The translations under genes were made by a program, and so were the position numbers. From Eledone cirrhosa (Eukaryota; Mollusca; Cephalopoda; Octopoda; Eledonidae), in the NCBI GenBank assembly GCA_964016885.1, contig OZ024743.1, forward strand, positions 14,989,209 to 15,053,208: a DNA stretch of 64,000 nt, written 5' to 3'. The notes beneath the pieces were generated by a model. The model made no database searches, was not told the DNA's origin, and worked only from the letters and a program-made list of their open reading frames with translations. Positions 46,060 to 61,371 of this stretch are shown here, one piece after another (positions within the stretch are counted from its first letter, which is position 1; every line of letters starts with the position of its first letter).

Positions 46060-47807
46060 ATGAATATAGTAAACCATTCTATCTAACTGCTAACACTATC
46101 ATATATTTTGGTCTCTATTTATTTCCTAGGGAATTGTTTGACCAAATGCTTTGCTTATTTGTTTATTTGTTTTCTTTTAAATGTATTCTTTCTGTAAGAC
46201 ATTGTTTTAAAGATATCTATTTTAAAGCAAGGTATTAGCCACTAAAATACTACAGTGAGCACCTGCAATGTTAACGTGGGCCCGTGCAGTGGTACAGAAA
46301 ATGTTGGCGCTTTGATAGCATGCAATAAACAGAATGCACATACGAACATGTTAGTCATTATAATATATAAATCCACAATGAGACTACATGAGGTTACGTA
46401 TTGTTAAATTGTAATGAACGCTGGGCAGGATATTGCCCTGTAAGCTATAAAATATATAATATATTTTTAATCGGCTGGGAATTTCTGTTTTTATCGAAAT
46501 AGCATTGATTAATTTGAGTCATTTCATACTGATATTGCTTATTAATAAACAGTAGCCGTTTGAATATATGATTTCCATCAGATAGTGTAACCTTCCAAAA
46601 GACAATCTTACATGCTGCAGCAAGTTTTGCCTTTTTAATGTCGTGGGTAATACCAATTACAAAATGTATTATCAATATATAGAATTGATATCGTTAAACT
46701 AAAATGGAAGAGCACAATTGGACACGGCAGCATTAACTACATTGCTAATAAATGCAGTCCACAAACTATAACACATGTTATTCGAATTAATAGCTTCTTT
46801 CCGGCTTTCACAAAATATCAATCAATAAATATCCAAATGGGAGTGGGCAAACATTCACACAACAAAAATATTGCTAACAATAATACGCTTCGTAACGCGA
46901 CATAACAAGACTCATATTCAATTTCAGAAATACTTAGACTTTCTTATATAACTTATATAGTACACAGATTGTAACCTGATAGAAACAATATAAAAGTTAA
47001 TTTCATGAATGTGAAATTCGTTACAATTGTTCTCTATTAGGCTCAGAAGAAAACGTTAATATGTAGGAAGCGAAAGTTCATAGAAGTTAATAACATCTGT
47101 GGCATAATGAATGCTGTCAATTATAGAAATTAGCAGAGATGGTTTTTCTTTTTGTGTCGGTAATATTTGAGGCTAATAAAAAGTATAAGAATTTGAAAAT
47201 GTTATGGTTGTAGCATACAATTTTGGATATTGTCTAGCAGGGTATTCGCCAATTGCAACAAACTGCTATGACTTTCTTCTACTCCAAACTACGTTAATGT
47301 TTAATTTCCTTTACTTATAAAAAAAACTTTTTCGAATGTATGAACTAGGCTATAATGAAATTGACATGAAACGAAGGCATGACATCAAACTTGTTTGGTC
47401 CCGGCTGCGTTTAAGAAATGCAAATGTGTTTCATATCTGGCTATTTGATTGAACATATTTGGTTTTTATAGATGAGAGGAAATATTCTTTTGCTTGATCA
47501 TTATGTTACAGAACATCTTAACAAACGTTGGATTGCTTAAACACGCTTTGTTGCTGATATATATCACTTTGTCTACGGCAGTTAATAAAGTACACATTTC
47601 CAGTTCGATATGAGACGCTACAAAATTAATACAAATGTTTCAAACTTATACAGTTCCGAAACAAAGAAACGTTTCCTACGAACCGACTTAAAATGGAAGT
47701 TATAGATAAATAACATCACACAATCATTTCGGTCTCAAAAGAGGAAAGTAAACATTAGATTGAGATTGATTGAGATTGTCACGACCAATCGACCGTAAAT
47801 ATATTCT
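46060..47807. other. AT-rich intergenic stretch
   Basis: No gene, RNA or repeat family recognised. Confidence 0.45.
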
Positions 47808-47825
47808 GCTCGATAAATAAATAAT

Positions 47826-48017
47826 TGTTTCTACTTTAGGCACAAGGCCAGCAATTATCCAGTGCATTACTGGTACTTTATTTTATCGACCCCGTAAGGA
47901 TGAAAGGCAAAGTCAACCTTGGCGGGATTTGAACTGAGATCGTAAAGGGACGTAACTATGCTGGAAAGCATGGCGTCCGACTCTCTACCGATACTGCCAA
48001 TTCACCGCCAATTCACC
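47826..48017 (-). mobile_element. SINE, near full length, with 18-bp target duplication
   Basis: Flanked by GCTCGATAAATAAATAAT at 47808-47825 and 48018-48035. The head end CCAATTCACCG is duplicated locally. The perfect 18-bp duplication suggests a recent insertion. Confidence 0.95.
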
Positions 48018-48035
48018 GCTCGATAAATAAATAAT

Positions 48036-48875
48036 GATTTTATGTTGAGTTGGTTTAACCCTCTAGGAAATACATCGTACTATAACATCTCGGAGTTAGC
48101 ACGGAGATATGGTCGATATGGTCTTTCGACTTGCGAAGGTGAAGAATTTAACAATTCTATTTGAAATGAATATGAGGGGTAAACAAAATATCATCTTTTA
48201 TACGAGAAAGTCATTATACGCACACATTAAAAAATAGAAAATTAAGAAACTCATAAAAGTATGTGCTGGATAAATCCCCTCCTTTGGGCAAACTGGAAGA
48301 TGGAAGCATTTACTATACAGAGATAGATGAAACTAAATATGTATTACAAATTATATACACATATATATATAATATATATATATACATACATTGTATGGTT
48401 TAACTAATAGGTATCTAGGTTTGTTATTCAGTCATTCCTATCAGTAATAGTGTTGTAAGAAGCGAAAAGCATTCAACACCTTATGTATCGCCCACGAAAT
48501 ATGTGGTATCTCTTGGTTAATACGGGAACGGATTTAAGGACGCCTATGAAAAACGTGTGGAATGCAGATTCCCATAATACCTTTTACTATTGCATAATTT
48601 GTATTTGTACGGAAAATTAATTGCATCATCAGATCATAACACAATACCATCTGCGACCAGATATTCTTATTTTTGCTGTACATCAGTAAAGATTACTTAA
48701 ATTGCATCTGGTTACGAACGTGAATTTTAAAAACGTATATGTCCTAGTGATACGCAAATTGGTTATATCTATTTCAGAATGATACTAAGTGCTGATGGGT
48801 ATACAATTCCACCAAATACATGTTTCCTTGTATTATGTGGCGGGTCCAATCAGGTCCGAAAATTGATTTTCATAA
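48036..48875. other. AT-rich intergenic stretch
   Basis: Short TA runs near 48360; no gene seen. Confidence 0.45.

Positions 48876-48876
<1 letters not shown>

Positions 48877-48938
<62 letters not shown>
48877..48938. repeat. (TA)n microsatellite
   Basis: Pure TA run. Confidence 0.9.
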
Positions 48939-48940
<2 letters not shown>

Positions 48941-49150
48941 CATACTTGGGGAGGGTCATATTTCTGTAATAATATTGGCAGAATTAATAACATAACACAC
49001 TCACTGTTTGGTTGGTTTTCGCTTCTGTGTCCTTTATATCGGTTCATTTTATTTATTCGGTCCTCAATGTTACCATTGACTGACCAAGTATAACAATATT
49101 TGTTTCGACACACGATTTCGTATCAAAAACCTCGCAAAACTAATTATATA

Positions 49151-49189
<39 letters not shown>

Positions 49190-49194
<5 letters not shown>

Positions 49195-49287
49195 GGAAAA
49201 ATTTGAACAGGGACAAAACGGAGAGGCAGTACAACGAATGTTTATTAATTTCACGCTCTGGAGAGTGGGGTGTTGGTGGGGGACAAT
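49190..49287 (-). mobile_element. Truncated Penelope-like 3' end
   Basis: Reverse complement of about 43258-43352, nearly identical, with the same 3' junction CCATTATATA in (TA)n. Its 5' limit is GTCCCCCACC, i.e. the hammerhead cleavage triplet of the longer copy. Confidence 0.88.
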
Positions 49288-49353
49288 ATATATATATATA
49301 TGCAGTCTCGTTTATAAACTTTGTATGTAAACATGTACGATTTGTCTATATAC

Positions 49354-49870
49354 CAGTAGCGTAAATAGGGGTGGGGGAAAAGGGGACATGTGCTTCCGGC
49401 GCCATTTTGAGGGGGGCGCAAAATTGACCAAGATTGTTCACCTAAAAATTGAAGCAAGATTGCTACAAATTTTGAAAACAGTATACCCGCATTTACGCGT
49501 GTGACCTGTGTGTGTGTACAGTACACTGTACACGCGTCCACGTGTGCGCGTGCCCTAGGCGTGCCTAGACTTTTTTTTGACAGAGCAGGGGGCGCTTTGA
49601 GGTCAGGTGTGCAGTCGTGGCTGTATACTGTACGTACAGCATGAATGAACAGGAATAAATCAGCTCAATGAACCTCCTATCAAATGTGGGTGCAAGTCAC
49701 TTGCAAGAACAGTTTTTCACTGTGCGGTTGTGTGCTATTAATCCGTAAGTTCCTTTTGAAATGAGGAAATTATTTTCTTTTTTAATGTGCATGAATAAAG
49801 ACTTATGTTTTCCGTTGCTCAATACATTAGCCCATCAATTCTTTGTGCTCTATAACTTGAACGAATTTGG
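49354..49870 (+). mobile_element. hAT-type left end
   Basis: CAGTAGCGTAAATAGGGG followed by a G-rich sub-terminal region with GGCGC is a typical hAT terminus. It lies 0.5 kb upstream of a hAT-derived coding relic in the same orientation. The right end was not found. Confidence 0.55.
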
Positions 49871-50790
49871 ACGAAAAGGCGATATGTGTTAACTGTGACA
49901 ACCATTCACTTAACCTCGTTGGTTTGACCGCAGCGAATAGTAGCCTTAAAGTTATGTCATTTTTCAACGCCATCGAGTCATTGTTTGCGTTCTTTTCGCG
50001 ATCAACACGGCGTTGAGAAAAGTTAAAGCAAGCAATCGCTTTCGTTCTAAGATTTCCATCGGACACCAGGTGGAGCGCAAGAGAAGATGCTGTAAAGCAT
50101 CTTGCAAACTTTCTGAATGGAATCCTTGAGCTTCTGCAAAAGTTGGTAGAGGCTAATGAGGAGAAATCCGTTACACGAAGTGATGTAGGACATCTTTAAA
50201 GCCAAAAGCTTGTCTTCCACTTCTTCGTGTTGCTTGGATTTTAGAATAGGATTCTGACTCGAATAGATCGCGTTCAGAAACGCCTTCAAGATCCAACATT
50301 GAACTTACGGGATGCCGCTGATGACATCAAAGCCCTCCAGCAGTATTTCGCGGATAATGGAAGTACTATTACCCAGCAATCACTTCCATTATCCGCGAAA
50401 TACTGCATTGAGTCAAGTCAACGCTGGAGTTGCGGAAGGCCAAGACGGCAGCTTTCAAATAATTCTGAAGATGAATTACTATCACCTGCCAGTGAATTAA
50501 AAACAGTCATGCAAACTGTTCTCCTTCGAATTCAATCAGAAATGCAGCTACGATTTGCCCGTCTCAACGATATTGACGCGAGGTTTGACTTTCTCCTCGA
50601 TGTCCGCTCTCTGTGCTATCCACATTTTCCAGACGACCTCGAGTTCGAGCTTGCCCCGGGCGCAAAATCCCTAGTTACACTACTGCCATATACAGATATA
50701 CACTACTGCCATATACAGATATATAAACCTTTAAGACAAGTGTTCCATTGGATTATACGAAGATCTGTGACAGCAACGTTGATCTATTAG
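49870..50790 (+). pseudogene. hAT-derived transposase relic (ZMYM/DUF4371-like)
   Basis: Plus-strand frame: CVNCDNHSLNLVGLTAANSS, VMSFFNAIESLFAFFSRST, a stop TGA at 50014-50016 where Trp is usual, EKLKQAIAF, TRWSAREDAVKHLANFLNGI, stops at 50197-50199 and 50242-50244, then RLQDPTLNLRDAADDIKAL, ELKTVMQTVLLRIQSEMQLR and FDFLLDVRSLCY. 'NNHSLNL ... TRWSAR' is the central region of hAT-family transposases domesticated as ZMYM-type proteins. The N-terminal zinc fingers and C-terminal dimerisation domain are missing, so it is a dead fragment. Confidence 0.75.
50341..50405. repeat. Perfect 24-bp inverted repeat inside the hAT relic
   Basis: 50341-50364 is the exact reverse complement of 50382-50405, with a 17-nt spacer. 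The right arm replaces the coding sequence expected after YFADN. Confidence 0.9.
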
Positions 50791-53800
<3,010 letters not shown>

Positions 53801-53849
53801 TATATATATATATGTGTGCACATATATAGAAACATAATTTGAAAATGTA

Positions 53850-54779
53850 TGAAGGATGAGTGTATATGAATTTTCATGAATTGTTCGATTCTCAGCACGA
53901 AGGGTTGCCGTAAAGGCTGATTGCTATATGTATAGTAAAAGCTTGCGTTAAGATATAACCACATACTGAGCGGAGGGACAGAGAGATGGAGATAATGGAA
54001 GAAAACGAGTATAAACATGAGAAGAGAAATGAGAGGGTTATAGAAACACAGGTGTGGAGAGGAGAGGAGCAAAGTGGGAATGGAGCAGAAATTTTGGAGA
54101 ATTTGCAAGAAATAAATTTAAAAAAAAGGAGAAGGATGACGAAAGTAAAGTAACAAGAAAAATAGAGCTTTAGCGTCATAAGAAATCATGCACTCATTAT
54201 CTTTCTTCTAGACTACTTTGTTTTTCGATGGAAAAAGGAAGGAACATGTGTGTAATTGTAGCCCGCGCAACTAAGTTTAAGTTTCTGTTGGTCTGATGCT
54301 GGAATAGCGGAACAAGAGAGCAGTGGGGCACGTGCATACCGAGCCGTGGTCGACAGGAAAAGAGGCTGCAGCATCAGTAGATGACAAGAGACCAGAAATA
54401 TCAGCATCGGCAGTTGTAATAACATGGGAGTGAGGCGACAGAGGGAGAGACGAAATAGACTAAGAAAGGATAGAAGGAGAGACAAAAATAGGCGTGCAGA
54501 CAGAGGAAGTAGTAGCAGCAACGGTAAAAACATGGGTGATGGTTGATAGAGGGGGGGGGGCAGAAGAGGTTAAGAGGGACAAATGAGGTAGATATATAAA
54601 TGTAAAAAGAATTACCTGTCCCTGTCACCGTTGTTCGTTTAATTTGGAAAGCCTTTATCTCCTTCCCTCCTTTCATCCACCCAATATGTAGTTATATCTT
54701 TCACCCGGTCTTTTTTTTACACATTTAGTAATCAGGCATTTATAGCTAGCCCATCGCGCTGAAATCTTGCAAATGTTGA
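53850..54779. other. Intergenic stretch
   Basis: Purine-rich patches; the 91- to 120-codon minus frames are Leu/Ser/Pro-rich without domains. No gene recognised. Confidence 0.4.
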
Positions 54780-55530
54780 AACGTTATATACACTCATCGC
54801 CAAGAAGATCAACGACGGCAAGGCCCACGGAAAATATGGAGTGGGATGAGAGTTGATGAAGTGGTGTGATTTTGTTGATATCAACCAGAAATTCTGTAAT
54901 CAGGCACTGGAGAAAGGTGTTGCTCCGAATCAGTGGAGGATCAGTAACATCGTCCCAGTACCAAATAGGGATATCTCTCTAACACCAATAACTAGAGAGC
55001 GATCTCACTGACGTCACTTGTGGCAAAGAACCTCAACAGGATGATTCTTAACAGGATCGAGCCCAAGATGGAGAGAAGCTAAGGGATATTCAGAATGGCT
55101 TCAAAGACGGGAGATCAAGCACCAGTTGATGCCGAGGAGGATAATAGAGGGGGTAGATCAAAGAGCCTTCCTGCTGTCATGGTTTTCATTGACCTTAGGA
55201 AGGCCTTTGATTCTATCGAGAGTGACAGTCTGATGAAGGACTTAAATGCTTATGGAATCCCGGAGAAGATAGTGGACCTGATATCACTGCTCTACACCAA
55301 CACCAGAGGCCAAGTAATTTCACCTGATGGGATAACGAAGTTCTTTGAGATACTGGTTGGAGTGCTCCAGGGAGATACATTGGGTCCCAACATTTTTATC
55401 ATCGCAGTGGACTATTGTGTGCACCATGCGCTGGAGAAACACCTGGACTCTGGCTTTACTGTAGCACTGGCTCAGAGCAGGAGAGTTAAGGCTAAAAAGA
55501 TATCGGATGCTGCATTTGCTGACGATATAT
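54780..55530 (+). pseudogene. Non-LTR retrotransposon RT fragment, second LINE family
   Basis: Reads CNQALEKGVAPNQWRISNIV (54897), then after damage VMVFIDLRKAFDSI (motif A), MKDLNAYGIPEKIVDLISLL, VLQGDTLGPNIFIIAVDYCV (motif B) and DAAFADDIYLS (motif C). It stops abruptly at 55530, where the sequence becomes the (CAAG)n edge of the 89-bp array. The frame from 55095 to the edge is clean; the upstream part has stops and frame changes. Clade not assigned. Confidence 0.8.
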
Positions 55531-55539
55531 ATCTATCTA

Positions 55540-55822
55540 ATACTACTAAAACTCTGATCTTGATTGCTTGCTTGCTTGCTTGTACACACTTTCTCTATAT
55601 ATATATGTTCATATTTGTGTATATACAGGTTGTCCCCCCAAAAATGTATACCCACTTTGATTCCCTATACATGCATTATTTGTTAGGATAGTATATACAT
55701 TTTTAGGGACCCCGGTATTATTATATAAATATATATAGTGTCCCCTAAAAATGTATGCACACTTTGATTACCTGTACAGGCAATATATATATTAGAATGG
55801 TGTATATATCTTTAGGGACCCC

Positions 55823-55855
<33 letters not shown>

Positions 55856-55939
55856 TGTCCCCAAAAAATGTATACACACTTTGATTACCTGTACAGGCAA
55901 TATATATATTAGAATGGTGTATACATTTTTAGGGACCCC

Positions 55940-55992
<53 letters not shown>

Positions 55993-56142
55993 TGTCCCCG
56001 AAAAATGTATACACACTTTGATTACCTGTACAGGCAATATATATATTAGAATGGTGTATACATTTTTAGGGACACCGGTATATATATATATATATATATA
56101 GGGTGTCCCGGAAAAAATGTATACACACTTTGATTACCTGTT
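55540..56142 (-). repeat. Array of 89-bp units, inverted block
   Basis: About five units in the opposite orientation to the 36-46 kb blocks, with the same edge block (CTCTGATCTTGATTGCTTGC, GTATATACAGG, TGTATACCCACTTTGATTCC) that closes the main array at 45750-45915. It is cut at GATTACCTGTT (56142). Confidence 0.9.
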
Positions 56143-56181
56143 CTAGACTACTCGTGACCCAACGGGTCGCGGGTATCTAGT
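56143..56181. other. Helitron-like terminus candidate
   Basis: CTAGACTACT, then CGTGACCC/GGGTCGCG (8-bp stem, AAC loop, 56153-56171), then GGTATCTAG and T. It matches the motif at 35202, but CTAG stands on both sides, so orientation is ambiguous. Confidence 0.35.
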
Positions 56182-56189
56182 TTATTATA

Positions 56190-56778
56190 ATGCTCGGTTT
56201 GTTTGTTTGTAAACCGAGCATAATAATAAATGTTTGGTAAACCGATACGTGCATATATATATATGTGTGCATGTATGTATATATATACTGTACGTCTGTA
56301 TACATATATGTATGTACGTATACATACATACTTACATTTAAGTAAGTGCCGTACTAAAATGGAGAAATGAAATTTCGTGTAATTCTATTCCATTTATCGT
56401 TTTCGGTGTGCCCGGCCGACTGAACTCACTCGATATGCAAATTAGGCTGCTCAGCCGTTAATATGCATAAGGAAAGTATATACTTTCAGACGTTCAACCA
56501 TCTGGCAGGAAGGTATACGCTGCTGACGATAGCTAATAAGCTTGAAACTAGTACATCGTTCCTGTGTCAGTGTTGAACAAAAAGGTGACGTGGTTGCCTA
56601 AACACCGTACGGCGTAATTCGGGCTGTTTGTTTGTTTACAAACAAACAAACCGAGCATTATATTAAATGTTCGGTAAACCGATACGTGCATATATATATG
56701 TGTGCATGTATGTATATATATACATACTATTGTACGTCTCTATACATATATGTATGTACGTATACATATATACATACT

Positions 56779-56790
<12 letters not shown>
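56190..56790 (+). repeat. Direct-repeat-bounded non-coding unit with hammerhead
   Basis: About 130 bp (AAACCGAGCAT, AAACCGATACGTGCATATAT, GTACGTCT, GTATGTACGTATACATA) occur at 56192-56331 and again at 56645-56780, spacing about 448 bp. One hammerhead candidate lies between. ATGCAAAT occurs ~85 bp upstream of it, as in the 9.3-kb units. No ORF. It resembles a retrozyme or a Penelope terminal-repeat tandem. Confidence 0.6.
56506..56564 (+). ncRNA. Hammerhead ribozyme (type I) candidate
   Basis: Helix I outer CAGGAA (56506-56511) pairs with TTCCTG (56559-56564), and inner CGCTG (56518-56522) with CATCG (56554-56558, one mismatch), leaving a 6-nt internal loop. The core is CTGACGA at 56523-56529. 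Helix II is AGCT (56531-56534) with AGCT (56539-56542), loop AATA, above a T-T closing mismatch. GAAA lies at 56544-56547. Helix III is C56548-G56551, loop TA. The triplet is GTA, with cleavage predicted after A56553. Confidence 0.65.
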
Positions 56791-56813
<23 letters not shown>

Positions 56814-56835
56814 TATAATTAATTACAAGAGATAA

Positions 56836-58290
56836 ATTAAATATCAAATCAGTTTGTTTTGATACAAATGTACATATTTTACCTGTAGTTCCACGTTAAA
56901 GTCATGAGCAGCCCAAATGTATAATTTAATGCATTAGTCACTAATGTAGGTTTTCGCAATCATTCAGAAGAAACTTGCTTGATACGTTATACTTAATGTT
57001 ATTTATTCTTTACTGCAAAACACTCTTTACTTGAGGAACAACCTTTCCAATGCTGCTTGCATTAACTTGTTAATCCAACACTCTATACAGTACACATGAT
57101 AGTGTTTAAGCTGAAGCGTACATGTGTTAGCATTTACACTCTACAATGTATGTGTGTTATTATGAATGATTATTCATCCTGTTTTGAAAATCATTTCCCT
57201 TCTGAAATAAATAGCTATGAAACATTTCTGCTAGAGGTAAACAACCTGATTTGTCTTGGCATGAGAGCTTTTCAGAAATAGAGTAATGCATTTTGACTCT
57301 TTTATCTTATGAAATCACTTATATCAGGAAGCAATTTAAAATCTTCTTCTGATCTTTGAACATATCCTGAAGATATCTTGGAACGTTAGAATAACAGCTC
57401 CTGAAATTGAATGAGTTTTTGATAAGCAATCTCGCCGCTTCAGTTGATATAAATGAGGATTTTTAAAAATGGAAATGGGATATATTTATTTAACCTAATG
57501 CCAATAAACTGCAGTCAACGTTCAACAGACAAAAACAAATTCTAGTAAGATGCATTACATATAAAAAAAAATATTCAAATAAGATATATGATATATTGAA
57601 TAATTCTGACATAATCATATAGAATCTCACAATTATGTTTGATTACGCTATATCATTATATTATTACAATTCCACGTTAGTATAATCGATCTTGAGTTGC
57701 TGATAATAAAAAAAAATAATTTAAAAAAGTTTCTCTAAACCACTCGGAAAATAATTTCCAAAAGTTTGTTTTTGTAAAGAATATTAAATATATTTGGGAA
57801 GACAATAGGTAAACATATATTACAGGTCTTCTACTAGGGTACATGTTTATCTTCTAAAACGTTTCAGTCTAACAGCGAACGTATACTGTGGGGGAAATAG
57901 TTTCAATTAATTTAATAAATTATTATATTATTCGTTTCCACTATTGGCTTATGCATTGTGTATGGTTCTTGAAAGGACGTATGCCTGTGTTTGGTTTACA
58001 AGACCACAAAATGTACAATGTTTTCATTCAAGTTATGAGTCAAAATTTAGTTTTCTTACACTCTAGCTATTATTATGTCTTTCGTGAACAGTATGTTTTT
58101 CTATCGCATAATCTATTTCCATTTTCTTTGAAGAAAGCTAGTATGTATTATATTTTATATTACTTTTAATGTCCACATACACAATTCATTGTTATCTGCT
58201 TATAGGTTACTGAAGTGCATTTCACTAATGAAACAATTGTTATTCGAAATCGGTTGTTATATTTATATTATATTTAACCTAATGTCCAAA
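56836..58290. other. AT-rich intergenic stretch
   Basis: No gene recognised; the 93-codon frame at 57888 is Phe/Tyr-rich without a domain. Confidence 0.45.
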
Positions 58291-58296
58291 AACACG

Positions 58297-58995
58297 CGAC
58301 GCTGATAAGGAAGACCGAGAATAAGAGGGAGACATTAGACTACTTCAGACCCAGAACTCTGTTCAACACAAAGTTTAAGATTTTGGCTAAGGTGTTAGAG
58401 AAAATGTTGGCGCTTGACGTCGAGAATTTGGTTGGGGATGTGCAAACTTGCGCAATCCCGACCAGTTCCATACACACCAACCTCCACCTCATGCGATACA
58501 TCATAGAGAGGGTGGGTGTAACCCTGGCTTTTGTGGGTTTCTGATCAATTTAAATCAATCAACAGATTTCGATAGAGTCGAACATCGGTAACTGGGGACT
58601 GCCTTCAAGGCTCCTGGCTTCATCCCCGTCATCAGAAGCAGGATCGCTGCAATGCAAAGCCTCATCTGCTCGGTGGTCAAAGTTAATGGCGACCTATGCG
58701 AACCGATTCAGTTCACCCTTAAACTTCCTTACTGTACGTATTGACTCTCGGGCATTTACTGAGGAAGCAGGAGCTGTTGCAGGACATCCCGATCGAACTT
58801 GGGCGTGGAAAGGTTGTGTCGGCTTATGCGGACGACATTACTATGATGGTGTCGGACACCTCGGGGTAGTTAGCACCTCATTGGGGGAATATGAAAAATT
58901 GACGAGAGTGAAACATAAACCGGAAAGGTTGGGACTTGGAGAGGCAAGTCCATGTTCTCCAACATCATCGTTGTGTGCTGGACGAAGGCACCGGT
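58297..58995 (+). pseudogene. Tx1-like LINE RT fragment, strongly decayed
   Basis: Reads YFRPRTLFNTKFKILAKVLE, then CAIPTSSIHTNLHLMRYIIE, then stops and frame changes, with DFDRVEH-like and YADDITM-like remnants (near 58570 and 58825). Nucleotides match 25140-25800 closely in places, so it is the same family as the 24-kb copy. No endonuclease part. Confidence 0.8.
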
Positions 58996-58999
58996 AAAT

Positions 59000-60608
59000 T
59001 TTATTTCTCCTCCTTTTACATATCTTACCAAGTAGCTTATTCTGTCTATAAATTCTATCGCGCTTTTCAAATCCACTGATTATTTGAGATTTTAACTTTA
59101 CTTTCTGTTTCGGCGATTCTTTGACTGACTACATATTAGGTTATGAAGTTACATTGAATTTCTTAACCACGTTCCTTCATTATCTTGACTTGACAGATTT
59201 CCCAGCACGTATTTCATCCAGGATTGATATATGTCCCTTCATTTAAATTTCTTTCTCAAATGTTATCTTCTTTGTGAGTGTTGTGTCCTTTTCGTTTTTC
59301 GTTACCACATATTTCCTTACTATTACCGATGCTGCTTCATAAATAACCTCATTCATATCTGATATATCATGTTCCATTTCTTCCAAGAGATATTTTTTTC
59401 TGATTGTGGCCTGTCAATGTGTTCATGCCAATTTTTGGTTGTCAATCTTTTTAACCAGATTCATTGAAGATATCTTGTTTCGTTCCTCCTATTTAATCCA
59501 TATGTTCATGAGGAGAAATATATTCATCCATATTGTCAATGTCTTTCAGCTAGAATCGTCTCTGTTGTCTTTCTCATACATACAATTTTCTGTAAAATCT
59601 CACCTGGTGACAACATTGTCAACACGTTTTGTAACGTCTCTTTTGGCATATATCCATTTCATCTCTTTTTAAAATTCATTTTAACATTTATTTTTATTTT
59701 CATTTAACTCTGCATCTATTAATCTCTTTTTCTAAGAATATCTCTCCTTATATGTGCAAGTTTGTATTCATCTACGTCTGGTCGTATGTCTGCTTGTCTT
59801 TCCCTCTATACCGTAAAATCATTTACGGGTCTTCTTATTATTAATGCTGTCTTTAAAGCTTTCTTCGTGTATACCTATGGCGTTAATAACGAAATCATTA
59901 CGACGACGTAGCAAAATCATGAAGTCCCATACCACGAATAAACGCAAAAGATTTCCATGTAACGGATGTTCATGTACATGCAAGAAGCATGCCATTTGGA
60001 TCAACATGGACCAATATAGCTTGTTCAAAGACCGTATCATGATACGACCTTACAATATCCTGAATAAGATCATACCACTTAGCACGTGAGCCACGTGTGT
60101 ATGCAAAAATAACGGTACATCATTCTCCGTTAATTGGAGAATACCTCAAAGATCCACTCCCAACTTTAAAGAGCTGAGGGTTTGGGAACTCTGTAGCTTT
60201 GAAAAATTGGAACATACTCTCAGAAATGTCTTCAAGGAAGTGCTGCTTTAATTCGAGCCTTGACTGCTTCTAATGTTCTAACAAAAAATAATGGTTTATC
60301 CAGATTATTTTTTTTTCGACATTTCAAATTAAATCGTGTTAACTTGTGAAGCACAAGTTGCCTATATTTGTTTATTTATACAGTTTCCTCCCTTTGCATT
60401 TACTATATTTAAAAGTATTTGAATAGTTGTAGGATATCTTCGCCATTACACGCCCCTATAACACTCCGATATTTTCTAAATTCTACATGGATGGAAGCCA
60501 TCTCGGAAAAGTAGCTTGCATATGCCACTGTTGTAAATGATTATAACAAAACTCGTCTTACGGACTGAGTGCTCTAAAATCTTGGATATACATGCCACAT
60601 TTGTACTA
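59000..60608. other. Intergenic stretch
   Basis: Short frames only. A basic, Cys-containing 81-codon frame at 59844 has no domain I recognise. Nothing else supported. Confidence 0.4.
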
Positions 60609-60609
60609 C

Positions 60610-60610
<1 letters not shown>

Positions 60611-60663
<53 letters not shown>

Positions 60664-60699
60664 CGTCCATATACATATATTGTCATATATATATACATG

Positions 60700-60764
<65 letters not shown>

Positions 60765-60822
60765 ATGTGTGTGTGTGTGTTTGTGTATGCGTGTGCGCGC
60801 GCCCGTGTGTGTGTGTGTGTGA
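60611..60822. repeat. (TA)n - (TG)n microsatellite
   Basis: Interrupted TA blocks followed by TG and CG/TG. Confidence 0.92.
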
Positions 60823-60879
60823 CGGCATACGTACGTGTGTATGTGTGTACAGGGTCTATGAATCTCTGTAGGATTGTTA

Positions 60880-61329
60880 AAATATTAACAGTCTCTGAGA
60901 AGCAACATATTCCATATCAGTTTCCATTTAAACTCCTACTTAAGTTTGTAAGGAATGATTTTAGTATTCATTGTTTAGGCAATTCTTCAGATCTCATAGT
61001 CAATTTAACCTAAACGGCTCAGAAAAAAAATGAATATTCAAAGACCCACATTTTCAATTCTGCTTGAGTATATTTTGGATAGCGTGATCTAATTATATTT
61101 CCCTTTTGAAGCTACCATTGATTCCATTAGAAAGTCCTTCATGATGCTACTAATAAAAATTACGAGAACAGGGACCGTACATACACAAATCGAAATTCAT
61201 ATTATTGAGAATATGAAAGTAATATTCACAGGCCCATAAACACGTAGACAGAAATAAACTCGTCTTTTTTATGTTTACTCATACATAAGCATACAAACAT
61301 ACATATATAGTTCTATATCAACATGTATG

Positions 61330-61330
<1 letters not shown>
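60880..61330. other. AT-rich intergenic stretch
   Basis: No gene recognised. Confidence 0.4.

Positions 61331-61332
<2 letters not shown>

Positions 61333-61371
<39 letters not shown>

Noticed and set aside
59844..60089. Basic Cys-containing 81-codon frame as a small zinc-binding protein
   Set aside because: CNGCSCTCKKH is suggestive but short, without upstream context or repeat in the window, and the complementary strand is equally open.
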